Source: JBBSHJ01 sp038253135 (GTDB taxonomy: Bacteria > Actinomycetota > Actinomycetes > Mycobacteriales > QHCD01). Taken from it: a stretch of DNA of 39,830 nucleotides. This document shows, in pieces, positions 21,932 through 30,551 of the stretch. Each line of letters begins with the position of its first letter. Within the stretch, counting starts at the first letter, position 1. The notes beneath the pieces were generated by a model, which was not told the DNA's origin, made no database searches, and worked only from the letters and a program-made list of their open reading frames with translations. The DNA lies in contig JBBSHJ010000023.1 of the NCBI GenBank assembly GCA_038253135.1, positions 1 through 39,830 on the forward strand, read 5' to 3'. A program made the translations under genes and the position numbers.

Positions 21932-22593
21932 GCGATCGGTATTCGGACTGGGACGCGGCCTACGTGCTGGGCGCCCTGTCCGAGGACGACCAACGCGAAT
22001 ACGAAGCGCACCTGGCCGACTGCCCGGCGTGCGCCGACGCGGTCGCCGATCTGGGCGAACTCCCGGGGGTGCTCGCGATGGCTGAGCCCTGGCCGGGCGG
22101 CGCGACGGCAGAGGTCATCGCACTGCCGGAGGGCGTCCGCAGCGGTGTCGGCCGCCGCATCGGCCGCGCCCGGCTCCGTACGAAGGCGGTCGTGGCCGGT
22201 TCAATGGCCACGGCGGCAGCGGCGGTCATCGCCCTCGTCCTCGTGCTGGCACTGGGGGGATCCGGTACGACGGGCAGCGGGCAACCGGCGGAGCAGGCGC
22301 TCGCGGCGGTCCGCCCAGTCCCGCTGCAGGCGGCGGTGACGATGACGGACAAGCAGTGGGGCACCGAGATCAAGCTTCGCTGCTCCTACGATCGGCTCGC
22401 CTACGGCTCGAGCAGGACGTACCTCCTCGCCGTGCAGTCGCGGGCCGGCGCCTGGCAGACGATCGGCACCTGGAACGCGTTTCCCGGAAAGACCGCCCGA
22501 CTCGACGCCGCGACCTCGCTCGAACGCGATGCCATCGCGACCGTGGAGATCCGGACCGCGGACAACAGGCCGGTGATGCGGTTACAGTCTTAG
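21928..22593 (+). CDS. Zinc anti-sigma factor, RslA-like
   Basis: A 221-residue single-pass membrane protein. The cytoplasmic N-terminus has the zinc anti-sigma motif His28-x3-Cys32-x2-Cys35 (AHLADCPAC) inside the sigma-binding helices. A membrane helix (VVAGSMATAAAAVIALVLVLAL) is followed by an extracytoplasmic domain of about 110 residues (anti-sigma-K/RskA C-terminal type), ending in VEIRTADNRPVMRL. It should hold the sigma factor inactive until an oxidative or envelope signal releases it; the Cys pair makes redox release plausible. Its gene ends 4 bases from the convergent aldo/keto reductase gene. Confidence 0.9.
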   Translation: MSDRYSDWDAAYVLGALSEDDQREYEAHLADCPACADAVADLGELPGVLAMAEPWPGGATAEVIALPEGVRSGVGRRIGRARLRTKAVVAGSMATAAAAVIALVLVLALGGSGTTGSGQPAEQALAAVRPVPLQAAVTMTDKQWGTEIKLRCSYDRLAYGSSRTYLLAVQSRAGAWQTIGTWNAFPGKTARLDAATSLERDAIATVEIRTADNRPVMRLQS

Positions 22594-22597
22594 CCGG

Positions 22598-23575
22598 CTA
22601 ACGAGCCTCGGGATATCCCGCTGGCGGTCGCGAGACATCGTCGAGCGCGTGGGCAATCTCATCCGGTAGGTCGACCGTCTCGCTTTCCAGTGAGGCCTTG
22701 AGCTGGGCGACCGTGCGCGCACCGACGATCGGTGCCGCCACGCCGGGTTGGTCCCTGACCCAGGCGAGCGCGACCGCGACCGGAGTCACGCCGAGGCCGT
22801 CGGCGGCGGTGGCGACCGCCTCCACGACCCGGCCCGCCGCGTCCGTCAGATACGGCTTGACGAAGCCGGACATCGAGGCGGAGGCGGCCCGCGAATCCGC
22901 CGGCCGGCCGTGCCGGTACTTCCCGGTCAGCACCCCCCGGCCGAGCGGTGACCAGGGTAGCAGGCCGACGCCGGCATGCGCGGCAGCCGGCACGACCTCG
23001 CGCTCGATCCCCCGTTGCAGCAGCGAGTATTCAACCTGGTCGGCCACGATCGGAGCGTGCCCCGACCCGCCGGCCGCGCGCTGCCAGGTGGCCGCGGTCG
23101 CCAGCTGCCAGCCGCAGAAGTTCGAGACACCGACGTACCGTGCCTTGCCCGACGCGACGGCGGCGTCGAGCGCCGCCAGGGTTTCCGCGAGCGGTACGTC
23201 GGCGTCGTAGGCATGCAACTGCCACAGATCGACGTGATCGGTGCCGAGCCGTTTCAGCGAGGCGTCGAGCGCGGCGAGCAGGTGCCCGCGCGAGGATCCG
23301 CGGCCCATGCCGCCGTGTGCGGTGCGTCCGAACGCCTTGGTGGCCAGCACGATCTCGTCCCGCGGGACGAGGTCCCGAAGCAGCTCGCCGACGACGGTCT
23401 CGCTGGCACCGCCGCCGTACACATCGGCCGTGTCGAGCAGGGTGCCGCCGACATCACGGAAGGCCCGCAGCTGCGCCACCGCATCGTCCGCATCGGTGTC
23501 GCGTCCCCACGTCATCGTGCCCAGCGCCAGCCGGGACACCGACAACCCGCTCGTGCCGACCCTGCGTTCCTCCAT
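22598..23575 (-). CDS. Aldo/keto reductase
   Basis: A 325-residue NADPH-dependent TIM-barrel oxidoreductase. It has LALGTMTWGRDTD and GGTLLDTADVYGGGASE (catalytic Asp and Tyr), LATKAFG (Lys), DHVDLWQLHAYD (His), VEYSLLQRGIE, LLPWSPLGRGVLTGKY, and the C-terminal IVGARTVAQL that binds the cofactor phosphate. It belongs to the general AKR11/12-like group; the substrate is unknown. ATG 23575 gives the usual MEERRVGTSGLSVSRLALG start. The upstream region is shared with uppP. Confidence 0.93.
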   Translation of the reverse strand: MEERRVGTSGLSVSRLALGTMTWGRDTDADDAVAQLRAFRDVGGTLLDTADVYGGGASETVVGELLRDLVPRDEIVLATKAFGRTAHGGMGRGSSRGHLLAALDASLKRLGTDHVDLWQLHAYDADVPLAETLAALDAAVASGKARYVGVSNFCGWQLATAATWQRAAGGSGHAPIVADQVEYSLLQRGIEREVVPAAAHAGVGLLPWSPLGRGVLTGKYRHGRPADSRAASASMSGFVKPYLTDAAGRVVEAVATAADGLGVTPVAVALAWVRDQPGVAAPIVGARTVAQLKASLESETVDLPDEIAHALDDVSRPPAGYPEAR

Positions 23576-23646
23576 GCCGGACAAACTATCGGGTCGCCCG
23601 CTTTGCGCGGCGTACCGTCCGGCCCCCGCAATTCCGCCGCGGCCGA

Positions 23647-23653
23647 CATAATA
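23647..23653. promoter_or_regulatory. Possible divergent -10 region, AKR/uppP
   Basis: CATAATA reads CATAAT rightward (57 bases before uppP) and TATTAT leftward (72 bases before the reductase ATG). It is the only AT-rich hexamer in the 134-base divergent gap. No clear -35 elements are seen. Confidence 0.3.
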
Positions 23654-23709
23654 GGGTTCAGCCCCGAGCGCCCCGCACCGAGCGGGCCGAACGCACGGGG
23701 AGTCACGTC

Positions 23710-24531
23710 GTGAACATCGGTGAAGGCGCCATTCTCGGCGTCGTGCAGGGATTGACCGAATTCCTGCCGGTGTCCAGCACCGCCCACCTGCGGATCGTTC
23801 CCGCGTTCGCCCGTTGGCGGGATCCCGGGTCGGCATTCTCAGCCGTGATCCAGCTCGGCACCATGCTTGCGATCGTGGTCTATTTCTGGCGGGACATCTG
23901 CCGGATCGTCCTGGTCTGGTTCCGCGGACTCCGCGACAAATCGGTGCGCCCGTCGCTCGATTACCGGATGGGCTGGTATGTCATCTTCGCGACCATCCCG
24001 GTCGGTGTCTTCGGCTTGATCTTCCGGCACCAGATCACCACCGGCGGCCGCAACCTGTGGCTGATCAGCTCCGCGTTGATCGCGCTGGCCCTCGTCCTGC
24101 TCGCCGCGGAGCGGGTCGGGACGCGGACCCGGACCGAGGACGACATCACCTTGCGGGACGGGCTGATCGTGGGCCTGGCGCAGGCGGCGTCACTCGTTCC
24201 CGGGGTCTCGCGTTCGGGCTCGACCATCACCGCGGGGCTCTTCTGCGGCCTGACCCGTGAGGCGGCGGCCCGCTTCTCCTTCCTGCTCTCGGTCCCGGCC
24301 GTCGTGCTGTCCGGGCTGTTCGAGCTCAAGGACATCGGCGGCAAGGACTCGCCGAGCGTCGGTCCGACGGTGATGGCGACGATCCTGGCCTTCGTCGTCG
24401 GGCTCGCGTCGATCCACTGGCTGCTGCGATTCCTGGGCCGGCACAGCACCTTCGCCTTCATCGGTTACCGCGTCCTGCTCGGCGCCGTGGTGCTCATCCT
24501 GCTGGCGGCCGGCGTGGTCGACGCGACCTGA
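23710..24531 (+). CDS. uppP: Undecaprenyl-diphosphate phosphatase
   Basis: A 273-residue integral membrane enzyme that converts undecaprenyl diphosphate to the monophosphate, recycling the lipid carrier for peptidoglycan and other glycans. Diagnostic motifs are VQGLTEFLPVSSTAHL near the start (Glu-rich loop) and GVSRSGSTIT near residue 165 (catalytic Ser/Arg). About eight membrane helices are visible. GTG 23710 has GGGGAG upstream and gives the usual N-terminus. The gene is followed by a hairpin, then by the mshC cluster. Confidence 0.96.
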   Translation: MNIGEGAILGVVQGLTEFLPVSSTAHLRIVPAFARWRDPGSAFSAVIQLGTMLAIVVYFWRDICRIVLVWFRGLRDKSVRPSLDYRMGWYVIFATIPVGVFGLIFRHQITTGGRNLWLISSALIALALVLLAAERVGTRTRTEDDITLRDGLIVGLAQAASLVPGVSRSGSTITAGLFCGLTREAAARFSFLLSVPAVVLSGLFELKDIGGKDSPSVGPTVMATILAFVVGLASIHWLLRFLGRHSTFAFIGYRVLLGAVVLILLAAGVVDAT

Positions 24532-24552
24532 GGCGCCGCAGCGGTTCTCGGG

Positions 24553-24574
24553 CCGGCAGCTCGGGCGCTGCCGG
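24553..24574 (+). terminator. Hairpin after uppP
   Basis: A perfect 8-bp stem CCGGCAGC/GCTGCCGG around a 6-nt loop, 21 bases after the uppP stop and 32 bases before the next gene. There is no T-tract. Confidence 0.45.
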
Positions 24575-24605
24575 TACGCCGTGCGGCCCGGCATAGGCTG
24601 AGCCG

Positions 24606-25307
24606 GTGACGACCGTGCTGCTGATTCGCCATGGACGCACCGCGGCGAACGCCGGCGGCGTGCTGGCCGGGTGGACCCCCGGAGTCGGGCTCGACGAGGC
24701 CGGACAGGAGCAGGCCGCGGCCCTGGGAGCGCGGTTGCGCGCCCTGCCACTCGCGGCGATCATCGCCAGCCCGCTGCAGCGCTGCCAGCAGACCGCCACC
24801 GCCCTCGCAGCCGGCCGGGACGGCGTACCGACGCACACCGACGAGCGGATCGGCGAGGTCCGGTACGGCGACTGGACCGGCAAGAAGCTGAGCGAGCTCG
24901 GCCGGCACGCGTTGTGGAAGGTCGTGCAGCAGCACCCGTCGGCGGCGGTGTTCCCCGGGGACGAGGGCGAGGGTCTCGCGGCGATGCAGGCGCGCGCCGT
25001 CGCCGCGATCCGCGGGTGGAACGCCGAGCTGGGCGACAAGGCCACCTACGCCGTCGTCAGCCACGGCGACGTGATCAAGGCGATCCTGGCCGACGCGCTG
25101 GGCATGCATCTCGACGCCTTCCAGCGGATCGTGGTCAGCCCGTGCTCCGTCAGCGCCGTCCAATACACCCAGACCCGGCCGTTCGTGCTGCGCGCCAACG
25201 ACTCCGGTGGCGACATCGCCGCGCTGATCCCGCCGAAGCGCCGGCGCCGCAAGGCCAGCAGCGACGCCGCCGTCGGGGGCGGCGATCCGTCGTCCGCCGC
25301 CGACTAG
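24606..25307 (+). CDS. Histidine phosphatase family protein (MSMEG_4193-like phosphomutase)
   Basis: A 233-residue phosphoglycerate-mutase-like enzyme. It has VLLIRHGRTAAN (catalytic His), IASPLQRCQQTA (Arg), GEVRYGDWTGKKLSEL (Glu) and VVSHGDVIKAIL (second His). The combination is that of phosphatases of this fold rather than glycolytic mutases. GTG 24606 is the first codon of the family's start. It heads the conserved actinobacterial cluster phosphatase - DUF3090 - SCO1664 - mshC, with only 10 bases to the next gene. Its substrate is unknown. Confidence 0.9.
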   Translation: MTTVLLIRHGRTAANAGGVLAGWTPGVGLDEAGQEQAAALGARLRALPLAAIIASPLQRCQQTATALAAGRDGVPTHTDERIGEVRYGDWTGKKLSELGRHALWKVVQQHPSAAVFPGDEGEGLAAMQARAVAAIRGWNAELGDKATYAVVSHGDVIKAILADALGMHLDAFQRIVVSPCSVSAVQYTQTRPFVLRANDSGGDIAALIPPKRRRRKASSDAAVGGGDPSSAAD

Positions 25308-25317
25308 GCTTTCAAGA

Positions 25318-25887
25318 ATGCCCCGACAGATCTTCCTGTTCGATCCGCCGCAGCGGTTTGTCGTCGGCACGGTCGGTCCGCCGGGGGAGCGCACCTTCTA
25401 CCTGCAGGCCAGCGGCGCCGTGCCGGCCGTCGGCGGGTTGCTCACCGTGAGCGTGGCGCTGGAGAAGACGCAGGTCTCGGTGCTCGCCGATCGACTCGAC
25501 GAGCTGCTCAAAGAGGTGCGCCGCCGCACCGGAGCGCCCGAGCCGGTGCCGGTCGATCCCGACCTCGAGCCGCTGGAGTCGCCCGTGGAGGAGGAGTTCC
25601 GCGTGGGGGCGATGGGGCTGGCGTGGGACGCCGACGACAATGTCGTGGTGATCGAGGCCCAGGCCGCGACCGACGACCCCGAGGGCGAGCAGACCGTCCT
25701 GGAAGATGTTGACGAGGGCCCGGACGCGCTGCGGGTCCGGCTCTCCCAGGACATGGCACTGGCGTTCGTCGAGCGGGTCCGCCGCGTCGTCTCGGCCGGC
25801 CGGCCGCCGTGCCCGCTCTGCGGGCTGCCGCTCGACGCCGGCGGCCACGTCTGTCCCCGCCAGAACGGCTACCGGCGGGCCCCCTGA
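25318..25887 (+). CDS. DUF3090 family protein
   Basis: A 189-residue protein of the actinobacterial family DUF3090 (MPRQIFLFDPPQRFVVGTVG, RTFYLQASG, VALEKTQVSVLADRLDELLKEV). The C-terminus ends in a zinc-ribbon CPLCGLPLDAGGHVCPRQNG. Its function is unknown. The ribbon and the near-constant linkage to the SCO1664-family kinase-like protein suggest the two work together; this is inference from context. ATG 25318 gives the conserved start. Confidence 0.93.
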   Translation: MPRQIFLFDPPQRFVVGTVGPPGERTFYLQASGAVPAVGGLLTVSVALEKTQVSVLADRLDELLKEVRRRTGAPEPVPVDPDLEPLESPVEEEFRVGAMGLAWDADDNVVVIEAQAATDDPEGEQTVLEDVDEGPDALRVRLSQDMALAFVERVRRVVSAGRPPCPLCGLPLDAGGHVCPRQNGYRRAP

Positions 25888-25901
25888 CCAGATCCACCGA
25901 G

Positions 25902-26651
25902 GTGCCTGCACCCGAGCCGACAGGTCCCCACGGTTCCCGGCTCCCGGTCGCCGACGCCCTCACCCTCCTTTCTGAAGGTCGACTCGACGTCGAGGGCAGG
26001 TTGGTCGACGCCAGCAACGTCACCCTTTACTGCACGGTGAGCGATGGCGAGGTGGCGGCCGAGTGCGTATACAAGCCGATCCGGGGTGAGCGGCCGCTGT
26101 GGGACTTCCCGGACGGCACGCTGGCCGAGCGCGAGGTGGCGGCGTACGAGCTGTCGGCAGCGACCGGATGGGGGGTCGTCCCGCCGACGGTCCTGCGCGA
26201 GGGGCCTTTCGGCCCGGGCATGGTGCAGCTGTGGATCGACGTCGAGCAGGACATCGACCTGCTGGACCTGGCCCGTAGTGACCGGCCGGCGCTGAGGAAC
26301 ATGGCCGTCTTCGACGCCGTGGTGAACAACACCGACCGCAAGGGCGGTCACCTGCTCGCGATGCCGGACGGGCACGTGTACGGCGTGGACCACGGCGTCT
26401 GCTTCAACGTCGATGACAAGCTGCGCACGGTCCTGTGGCAATGGGCCGGCGAACCCCTGACATCGGAGGCGATCGCGGTGCTCGAGCAGCTCCGGGTCGA
26501 CCTGCACGGCGACCTGGGCGACACGCTCGAGGATCTGCTCACGCGCCGCGAGGTCGTGACGACACGCAATCGGGTGGAGCGCCTGCTCGCCGCCCGCCGC
26601 CATTGCGAGCCGAGCGGCGAGTGGCCGCCCGTGCCCTGGCCGCCGATCTGA
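25902..26651 (+). CDS. SCO1664 family protein (PI3/4-kinase-like fold)
   Basis: A 249-residue protein of family SCO1664/TIGR03843. Kinase-like features: AECVYKPIRGERPLWDFP (a Lys that may contact ATP), LAEREVAAYELSAATGW, then the loop NMAVFDAVVNNTDRKGGH with Asn/Asp and DHGVCFN, in the position of the metal-binding Asp in phosphatidylinositol-kinase-like proteins. The target is unknown. GTG 25902 lies 14 nt after DUF3090; longer starts overlap that gene. The place in the cluster upstream of mshC is conserved, though a link to mycothiol is not proven. Confidence 0.88.
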   Translation: MPAPEPTGPHGSRLPVADALTLLSEGRLDVEGRLVDASNVTLYCTVSDGEVAAECVYKPIRGERPLWDFPDGTLAEREVAAYELSAATGWGVVPPTVLREGPFGPGMVQLWIDVEQDIDLLDLARSDRPALRNMAVFDAVVNNTDRKGGHLLAMPDGHVYGVDHGVCFNVDDKLRTVLWQWAGEPLTSEAIAVLEQLRVDLHGDLGDTLEDLLTRREVVTTRNRVERLLAARRHCEPSGEWPPVPWPPI

Positions 26652-26721
26652 TCTGCGACGGTGCGCCCGGTTCGACGCGGGTGTCGGTGCGGCGTGGCAG
26701 CATCCGGGACGAGGTGATCAC

Positions 26722-27159
26722 ATGACCGCGACTCCAGAACCCGAGACTCCAGACCCAAAAACTCCGGCTCCCGACACTCCGGAGCGCAAACTGACCGGCT
26801 GGGTGGGGACGGTGCTCAACGCTCCGGACGCCCGGGCGCTGGCCTATTTCTACCGTGACCTGTTCGGCTGGGCGCTCGCCGCGGACGAGCCGCGATGGTG
26901 CACGATCGGCATCCCGGGCGCTCCGGCGAACCTGGCTTTCCAGGCCGAGGACGTCTACGAGCGACCGACGTGGCCGGCGCAGGCGGGCGAGCAGCAGATG
27001 ATGTTCCACCTCGACATCGGGGTCACCGATGTCGACGGCGCGGTCGCCGATGCCCTCGCGCTCGGTGCGGAGTTGCACCCGCACCAGCCACAGGAGGACG
27101 TGCGGGTCCTGCTCGACCCCGCCGGGCACCCCTTCTGCCTCTACCTCGACATCGGCTGA
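26722..27159 (+). CDS. VOC family protein (glyoxalase/bleomycin-resistance fold)
   Basis: A 145-residue single-subunit half of the vicinal-oxygen-chelate fold. After a Thr/Pro/Glu-rich tail of 22 residues comes LTGWVGTVLNAPDARALAYFYRDLFGW, then MMFHLDIGVTDVDGAVADALALGAEL and VRVLLDPAGHPFCLYLD. These supply the His and Glu/Asp positions of a metal site. The repeated PETPDPKTPAPDTPE start is low complexity. It stands between the SCO1664 and mshC genes; I do not recall a VOC gene as a regular member of that cluster, so this may be an insertion. Substrate unknown. Confidence 0.88.
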   Translation: MTATPEPETPDPKTPAPDTPERKLTGWVGTVLNAPDARALAYFYRDLFGWALAADEPRWCTIGIPGAPANLAFQAEDVYERPTWPAQAGEQQMMFHLDIGVTDVDGAVADALALGAELHPHQPQEDVRVLLDPAGHPFCLYLDIG

Positions 27160-27239
27160 CCGCTGGCCGGCACCGGCAGGTCGGCCGGCACCACCGGGCG
27201 GGGCGACGAAATCGCCGCGATCGTAGGTAGGGTCGGGCC

Positions 27240-28496
27240 ATGCGTTCGTGGGCCCCGCCGACCGGGCGTCGTACCGACGCCGTCGACGGCGTACCGCAGC
27301 TCCCCGGCCAGGGACCGCTGCCGCAGCTCTACGACTCGGTACGCCGCGCGGTCGCGGCGACGGCGCCCGGACCCATTGCGACAATGTACGTCTGCGGCAT
27401 CACGCCGTACGACGCGACCCATCTCGGGCACGCGAACACCTACCTCGCGTTCGACCTCGTCAACCGGGCCTGGCGCGATGCCGGTCGCACGGTGCGGTTC
27501 GTCCAGAACGTCACCGATGTCGACGAACCACTGCTCGAGCGGGCCGAGCGTGACGGGATCGACTGGAGGGAGCTGGCGGCGCGCGAGATCGAGCTGTACC
27601 GCACCGACATGGCGTTCCTGCGGATGCTCCCCCCGGACACCTTCGCCGGCGCCGTCGAGTCGATCCCGTCGATCGCCGAGTCCGTGGGGCGGATGGTCGC
27701 CGCCGGCGCGACCTACACCGTGGAGGAGGACGTCTATTTCTCCGTCGACTCCGATCCCCATTTCGGCTACGTCTCGTCCCTGGATTCCGAGACGATGCGC
27801 CAGCTGTCCGCCGACAACGGCGGGGATCCCGACCGGCCCGGCAAGAAGAACCCCCTGGATCCGGTGCTGTGGCGGGCCAGGCGTGGGGGAGAGCCGTCCT
27901 GGGTCACGCCGATCGGCGCGGGCCGGCCGGGGTGGCACATCGAGTGCGCATCGATCGCGGTGGACACGCTCGGCCCGTCGATCGACGTGCAGGGCGGCGG
28001 CCGCGACCTGATCTATCCGCACCACGAGATGTCCGCTGCGCACGCCGAGGCGATGACGTCGCAATGGCCGTTCGCCCGGCACTATGTGCACAGCGGGCTG
28101 ATGGCGCTCGACGGCGAGAAGATGTCCAAGAGCCTGGGCAACCTGGTCTTCGTCCATCGCCTCCGCGAGCGGGGGACCGGAGCGGCGGCGTTGCGGCTGG
28201 CTCTGCTCGACACGCACTACCGCGTCGACCGGTCGTGGTCGGACGCCGCGCTCGGCACGGCGGCCGCCCGCCTTGATCGCTGGCGCCGCGCGGTTTCTGT
28301 CGAGGCGGCGCCCGACGCCCGGCCGGTGCTCGACGGCGTCCGGGCAGCGATCGCCGACGATCTCGACACGCCGGGCGCGCTCGCCGTCGTCGACGCCTGG
28401 GCCGGGTCGGCGCTCGGCGCCGGCGGTACGCCGTCCCAGGGCGCGGGCGAGCTCGTCGTCGACGTCGTCGATGCGCTGCTCGGGGTCGCCCTGTAA
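27240..28496 (+). CDS. mshC: Cysteine:1-D-myo-inosityl 2-amino-2-deoxy-alpha-D-glucopyranoside ligase
   Basis: A 418-residue ATP-dependent ligase that joins Cys to GlcN-Ins, the third step of mycothiol synthesis. The fold is that of cysteinyl-tRNA synthetase: MYVCGITPYDATHLGHANTY (zinc Cys and HIGH-like HLGH), PGWHIECASIA, DLIYPHHEMSAAHAEA and the KMSKS loop EKMSKSLGN. It lacks the tRNA-binding C-terminal domain of CysS, and the short N-terminus with PLPQLYDS is typical of MshC. Presence of the gene itself marks the organism as an actinobacterium using mycothiol. Confidence 0.95.
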   Translation: MRSWAPPTGRRTDAVDGVPQLPGQGPLPQLYDSVRRAVAATAPGPIATMYVCGITPYDATHLGHANTYLAFDLVNRAWRDAGRTVRFVQNVTDVDEPLLERAERDGIDWRELAAREIELYRTDMAFLRMLPPDTFAGAVESIPSIAESVGRMVAAGATYTVEEDVYFSVDSDPHFGYVSSLDSETMRQLSADNGGDPDRPGKKNPLDPVLWRARRGGEPSWVTPIGAGRPGWHIECASIAVDTLGPSIDVQGGGRDLIYPHHEMSAAHAEAMTSQWPFARHYVHSGLMALDGEKMSKSLGNLVFVHRLRERGTGAAALRLALLDTHYRVDRSWSDAALGTAAARLDRWRRAVSVEAAPDARPVLDGVRAAIADDLDTPGALAVVDAWAGSALGAGGTPSQGAGELVVDVVDALLGVAL

Positions 28497-28566
28497 CACG
28501 GCGGGTCGGGCTACGACGTACGCAGCTCCCTCGGCAGCCTTGCGCCGGTCTTCGCGGCACTCGTGA

Positions 28567-28592
28567 CCTGGTCCGAATCGAATCCGGACAGG
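28567..28592 (+). terminator. Hairpin downstream of mshC
   Basis: CCT-g-GTCCG and CGGAC-AGG pair over 8 bp around a 9-nt loop, 70 bases after the mshC stop. The remaining bases of the 302-base gap to 28799 contain no gene, only an AT-rich lead-in to the HNH gene. Confidence 0.3.
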
Positions 28593-28763
28593 GTCCGCGC
28601 GGGTTGCCGAACGTACCGCTCATGGGCATTGGCGCCGAAGCCGCACGTTGTTGCTCAGCAGCATCGGCACGGAAGGTCGCCAGTGGAATACTTCGTGTGC
28701 ATCATGAGCCGGCTAATTGTTTGTGGATAATTCTCTCGTAGTTAGCAAATATGCTGTACGCCC

Positions 28764-28791
28764 TTGCGGCTCGGTTCATTGTTGGTATAAT
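28764..28791 (+). promoter_or_regulatory. Leaderless-type promoter of the HNH gene
   Basis: TTGCGG (28764-28769), a 16-base spacer, then a perfect TATAAT (28786-28791), 7 bases before ATG 28799. Transcription would start at or next to the A of the start codon. Confidence 0.6.
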
Positions 28792-28798
28792 CGAATGC

Positions 28799-30508
28799 AT
28801 GGCCAGAACGCCGTTCGAGCAAGATGTGGTGACACGGGGTCCGGTGGGCTCGGTGCCCGGTGGGACCGGCGTTTATGTCAACGGAGTGGAAATCCAGCGG
28901 TGCAGTGATTTCGAGCCGACGGCGGAGCAGTGGACGCAATACCGCGCCGATTGCCGAGAGCTCTACGGCCACTTCGACACGGCGATGCCAGACGTAGACC
29001 CGGGCGAGATCCCGTTGGCGTCCGCGGAGCTGGCGAGGGAGCTGGCGTCGGATTCGCTGGGCGCGATCGACGAGCGTGACGTCGTGCACCGGGTCGCGGG
29101 GTGGGAGCGGATCATCGCGTGGGCGCAGGCGATGCAGTCCGACGCGATCGCGGAAATCGCCCGGCGGCGCAAGCCCGTGGCCGTGGACGATGTCAAGAAG
29201 GACCGGGGCGCACCGTGCGAGTCGAGCGAATACCTGGTGCACGAGCTGTCGGCATTGCTGGTTTGCTCGACCGGCACTGCCTACAACCGGCTGCGCACGA
29301 CCGAGGCGATGCACCGGCTGCCCGGCACCCACAAAGCGTGGCGGGACGGCGTACTCGATCTGCCGCGAGTCCTCACGATGATCGAGGAGACAAAGGCACT
29401 CTCCGAGCGCGACGCCGGCACCGTGGAGGCGCGGTGCCTGCCGCGGCTGGCACGCAAGACGGTTGGCCAGTTCCGCGGCATGGTACGCCGCCAAGCGCTG
29501 GCCATTGACGCCGAAGCGGCAGCGCGGCGGGAGGCGGCCGCGCGCCGGAGGCGGCGGGTGATGCTTTACCGCGGAGCCGACGGCATGGCCGATCTTGTCG
29601 CTACCCTCCCGGCCGATCAGGCTCGGCTGGCCTACCTGAGCCTGTGTGAGTACGCCCGCACGGCAGGGAGCGCCGGTGGCGACTCGCGCACCGCCGACGA
29701 GCGTCGTGCCGACGCGGCCTACCACCTGCTCACCTGCTTGGGTCGGAGCGACGGCGACGCAGCAGCGGGTACGCGTCGGAGTGAAACGGCGAATGACCCT
29801 CATCGCGCCGGGGACGGCGTCGTCGGCAACGAGCCGACCGAGGGCCACGAAGCACCGGATGCCGGCGATAACGACGCGCCGAGCCCGTGTGGCTGCGCCA
29901 TGGCGACCGTCGACGGGTGTGAGCGAGCGCCCGCAGCGCAGATCGTTGTCACCGTCGCCGCGCACACTCTGCTCGGGCTCAACGACGATCCGGCCGACCT
30001 TGCCGGCTACGGGCCGATCAGCGCCGTCGTCGCCCGGACGATTGCGAGTGATGCGACGTGGCGACGGATCTTCACCAAGCCTGACGACGGTACGGCGGTC
30101 GCGCTCGACCAGATCAGTTATCGGCCCGGCAAGGTGCTCGGCGATTACGTCCGGGCACGCGACGTGTGCTGTCGTTTCCCGACCTGCGAGCGACCGGCGA
30201 CCGATGACGGCATCGACCTCGACCACGGAATTCCCTGGCCGCGCGGCAAGACCTCGGCGAGTAACCTGACCGCGAAATGCCGAGCTCATCACCGGCTGAA
30301 AACGCACGGGAAATGGCGGCACGAGCAGCGATCCGACGGCACCGTCGCATGGATTGCGCCCACCGGGCATGTCTACACCGACCCGTTGCCGCCCGTGCTT
30401 GCCCCGGTCCGCGACACCGACGGCGACCGCTACCTGCACCCGAAGCGCGGCAAATCCAAAGCCCGGCCGGCAGCGCCGACCGATGACGACACCGATCCGC
30501 CGTTCTAG
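28799..30508 (+). CDS. DUF222 / HNH endonuclease domain protein (13E12-type)
   Basis: A 569-residue protein of the large actinobacterial DUF222-HNH family. The first 300 residues are the helical DUF222 domain (RIIAWAQAMQSDAIAEIARR ... AYNRLRTTEAMHRLPGTHKAW). A polar linker with a Cys-rich patch (CGCAMATVDGC) follows. The HNH nuclease motif is near the C-terminus: DVCCRFPTCERPATDDGIDLDHGIPWPRGKTSASN (read in two parts), NLTAKCRAHHRLKTH. Cys pairs and His residues would bind zinc and the catalytic metal. The start ATG 28799 is fixed by the promoter; an upstream ATG (28751) would precede the -10. Often multi-copy and possibly mobile. Biological role unknown. Confidence 0.87.
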   Translation: MARTPFEQDVVTRGPVGSVPGGTGVYVNGVEIQRCSDFEPTAEQWTQYRADCRELYGHFDTAMPDVDPGEIPLASAELARELASDSLGAIDERDVVHRVAGWERIIAWAQAMQSDAIAEIARRRKPVAVDDVKKDRGAPCESSEYLVHELSALLVCSTGTAYNRLRTTEAMHRLPGTHKAWRDGVLDLPRVLTMIEETKALSERDAGTVEARCLPRLARKTVGQFRGMVRRQALAIDAEAAARREAAARRRRRVMLYRGADGMADLVATLPADQARLAYLSLCEYARTAGSAGGDSRTADERRADAAYHLLTCLGRSDGDAAAGTRRSETANDPHRAGDGVVGNEPTEGHEAPDAGDNDAPSPCGCAMATVDGCERAPAAQIVVTVAAHTLLGLNDDPADLAGYGPISAVVARTIASDATWRRIFTKPDDGTAVALDQISYRPGKVLGDYVRARDVCCRFPTCERPATDDGIDLDHGIPWPRGKTSASNLTAKCRAHHRLKTHGKWRHEQRSDGTVAWIAPTGHVYTDPLPPVLAPVRDTDGDRYLHPKRGKSKARPAAPTDDDTDPPF

Positions 30509-30551
30509 ATCGTCCCGTCGGCCACGCCTTCCGAGCTGTGGCGTCGGACGA

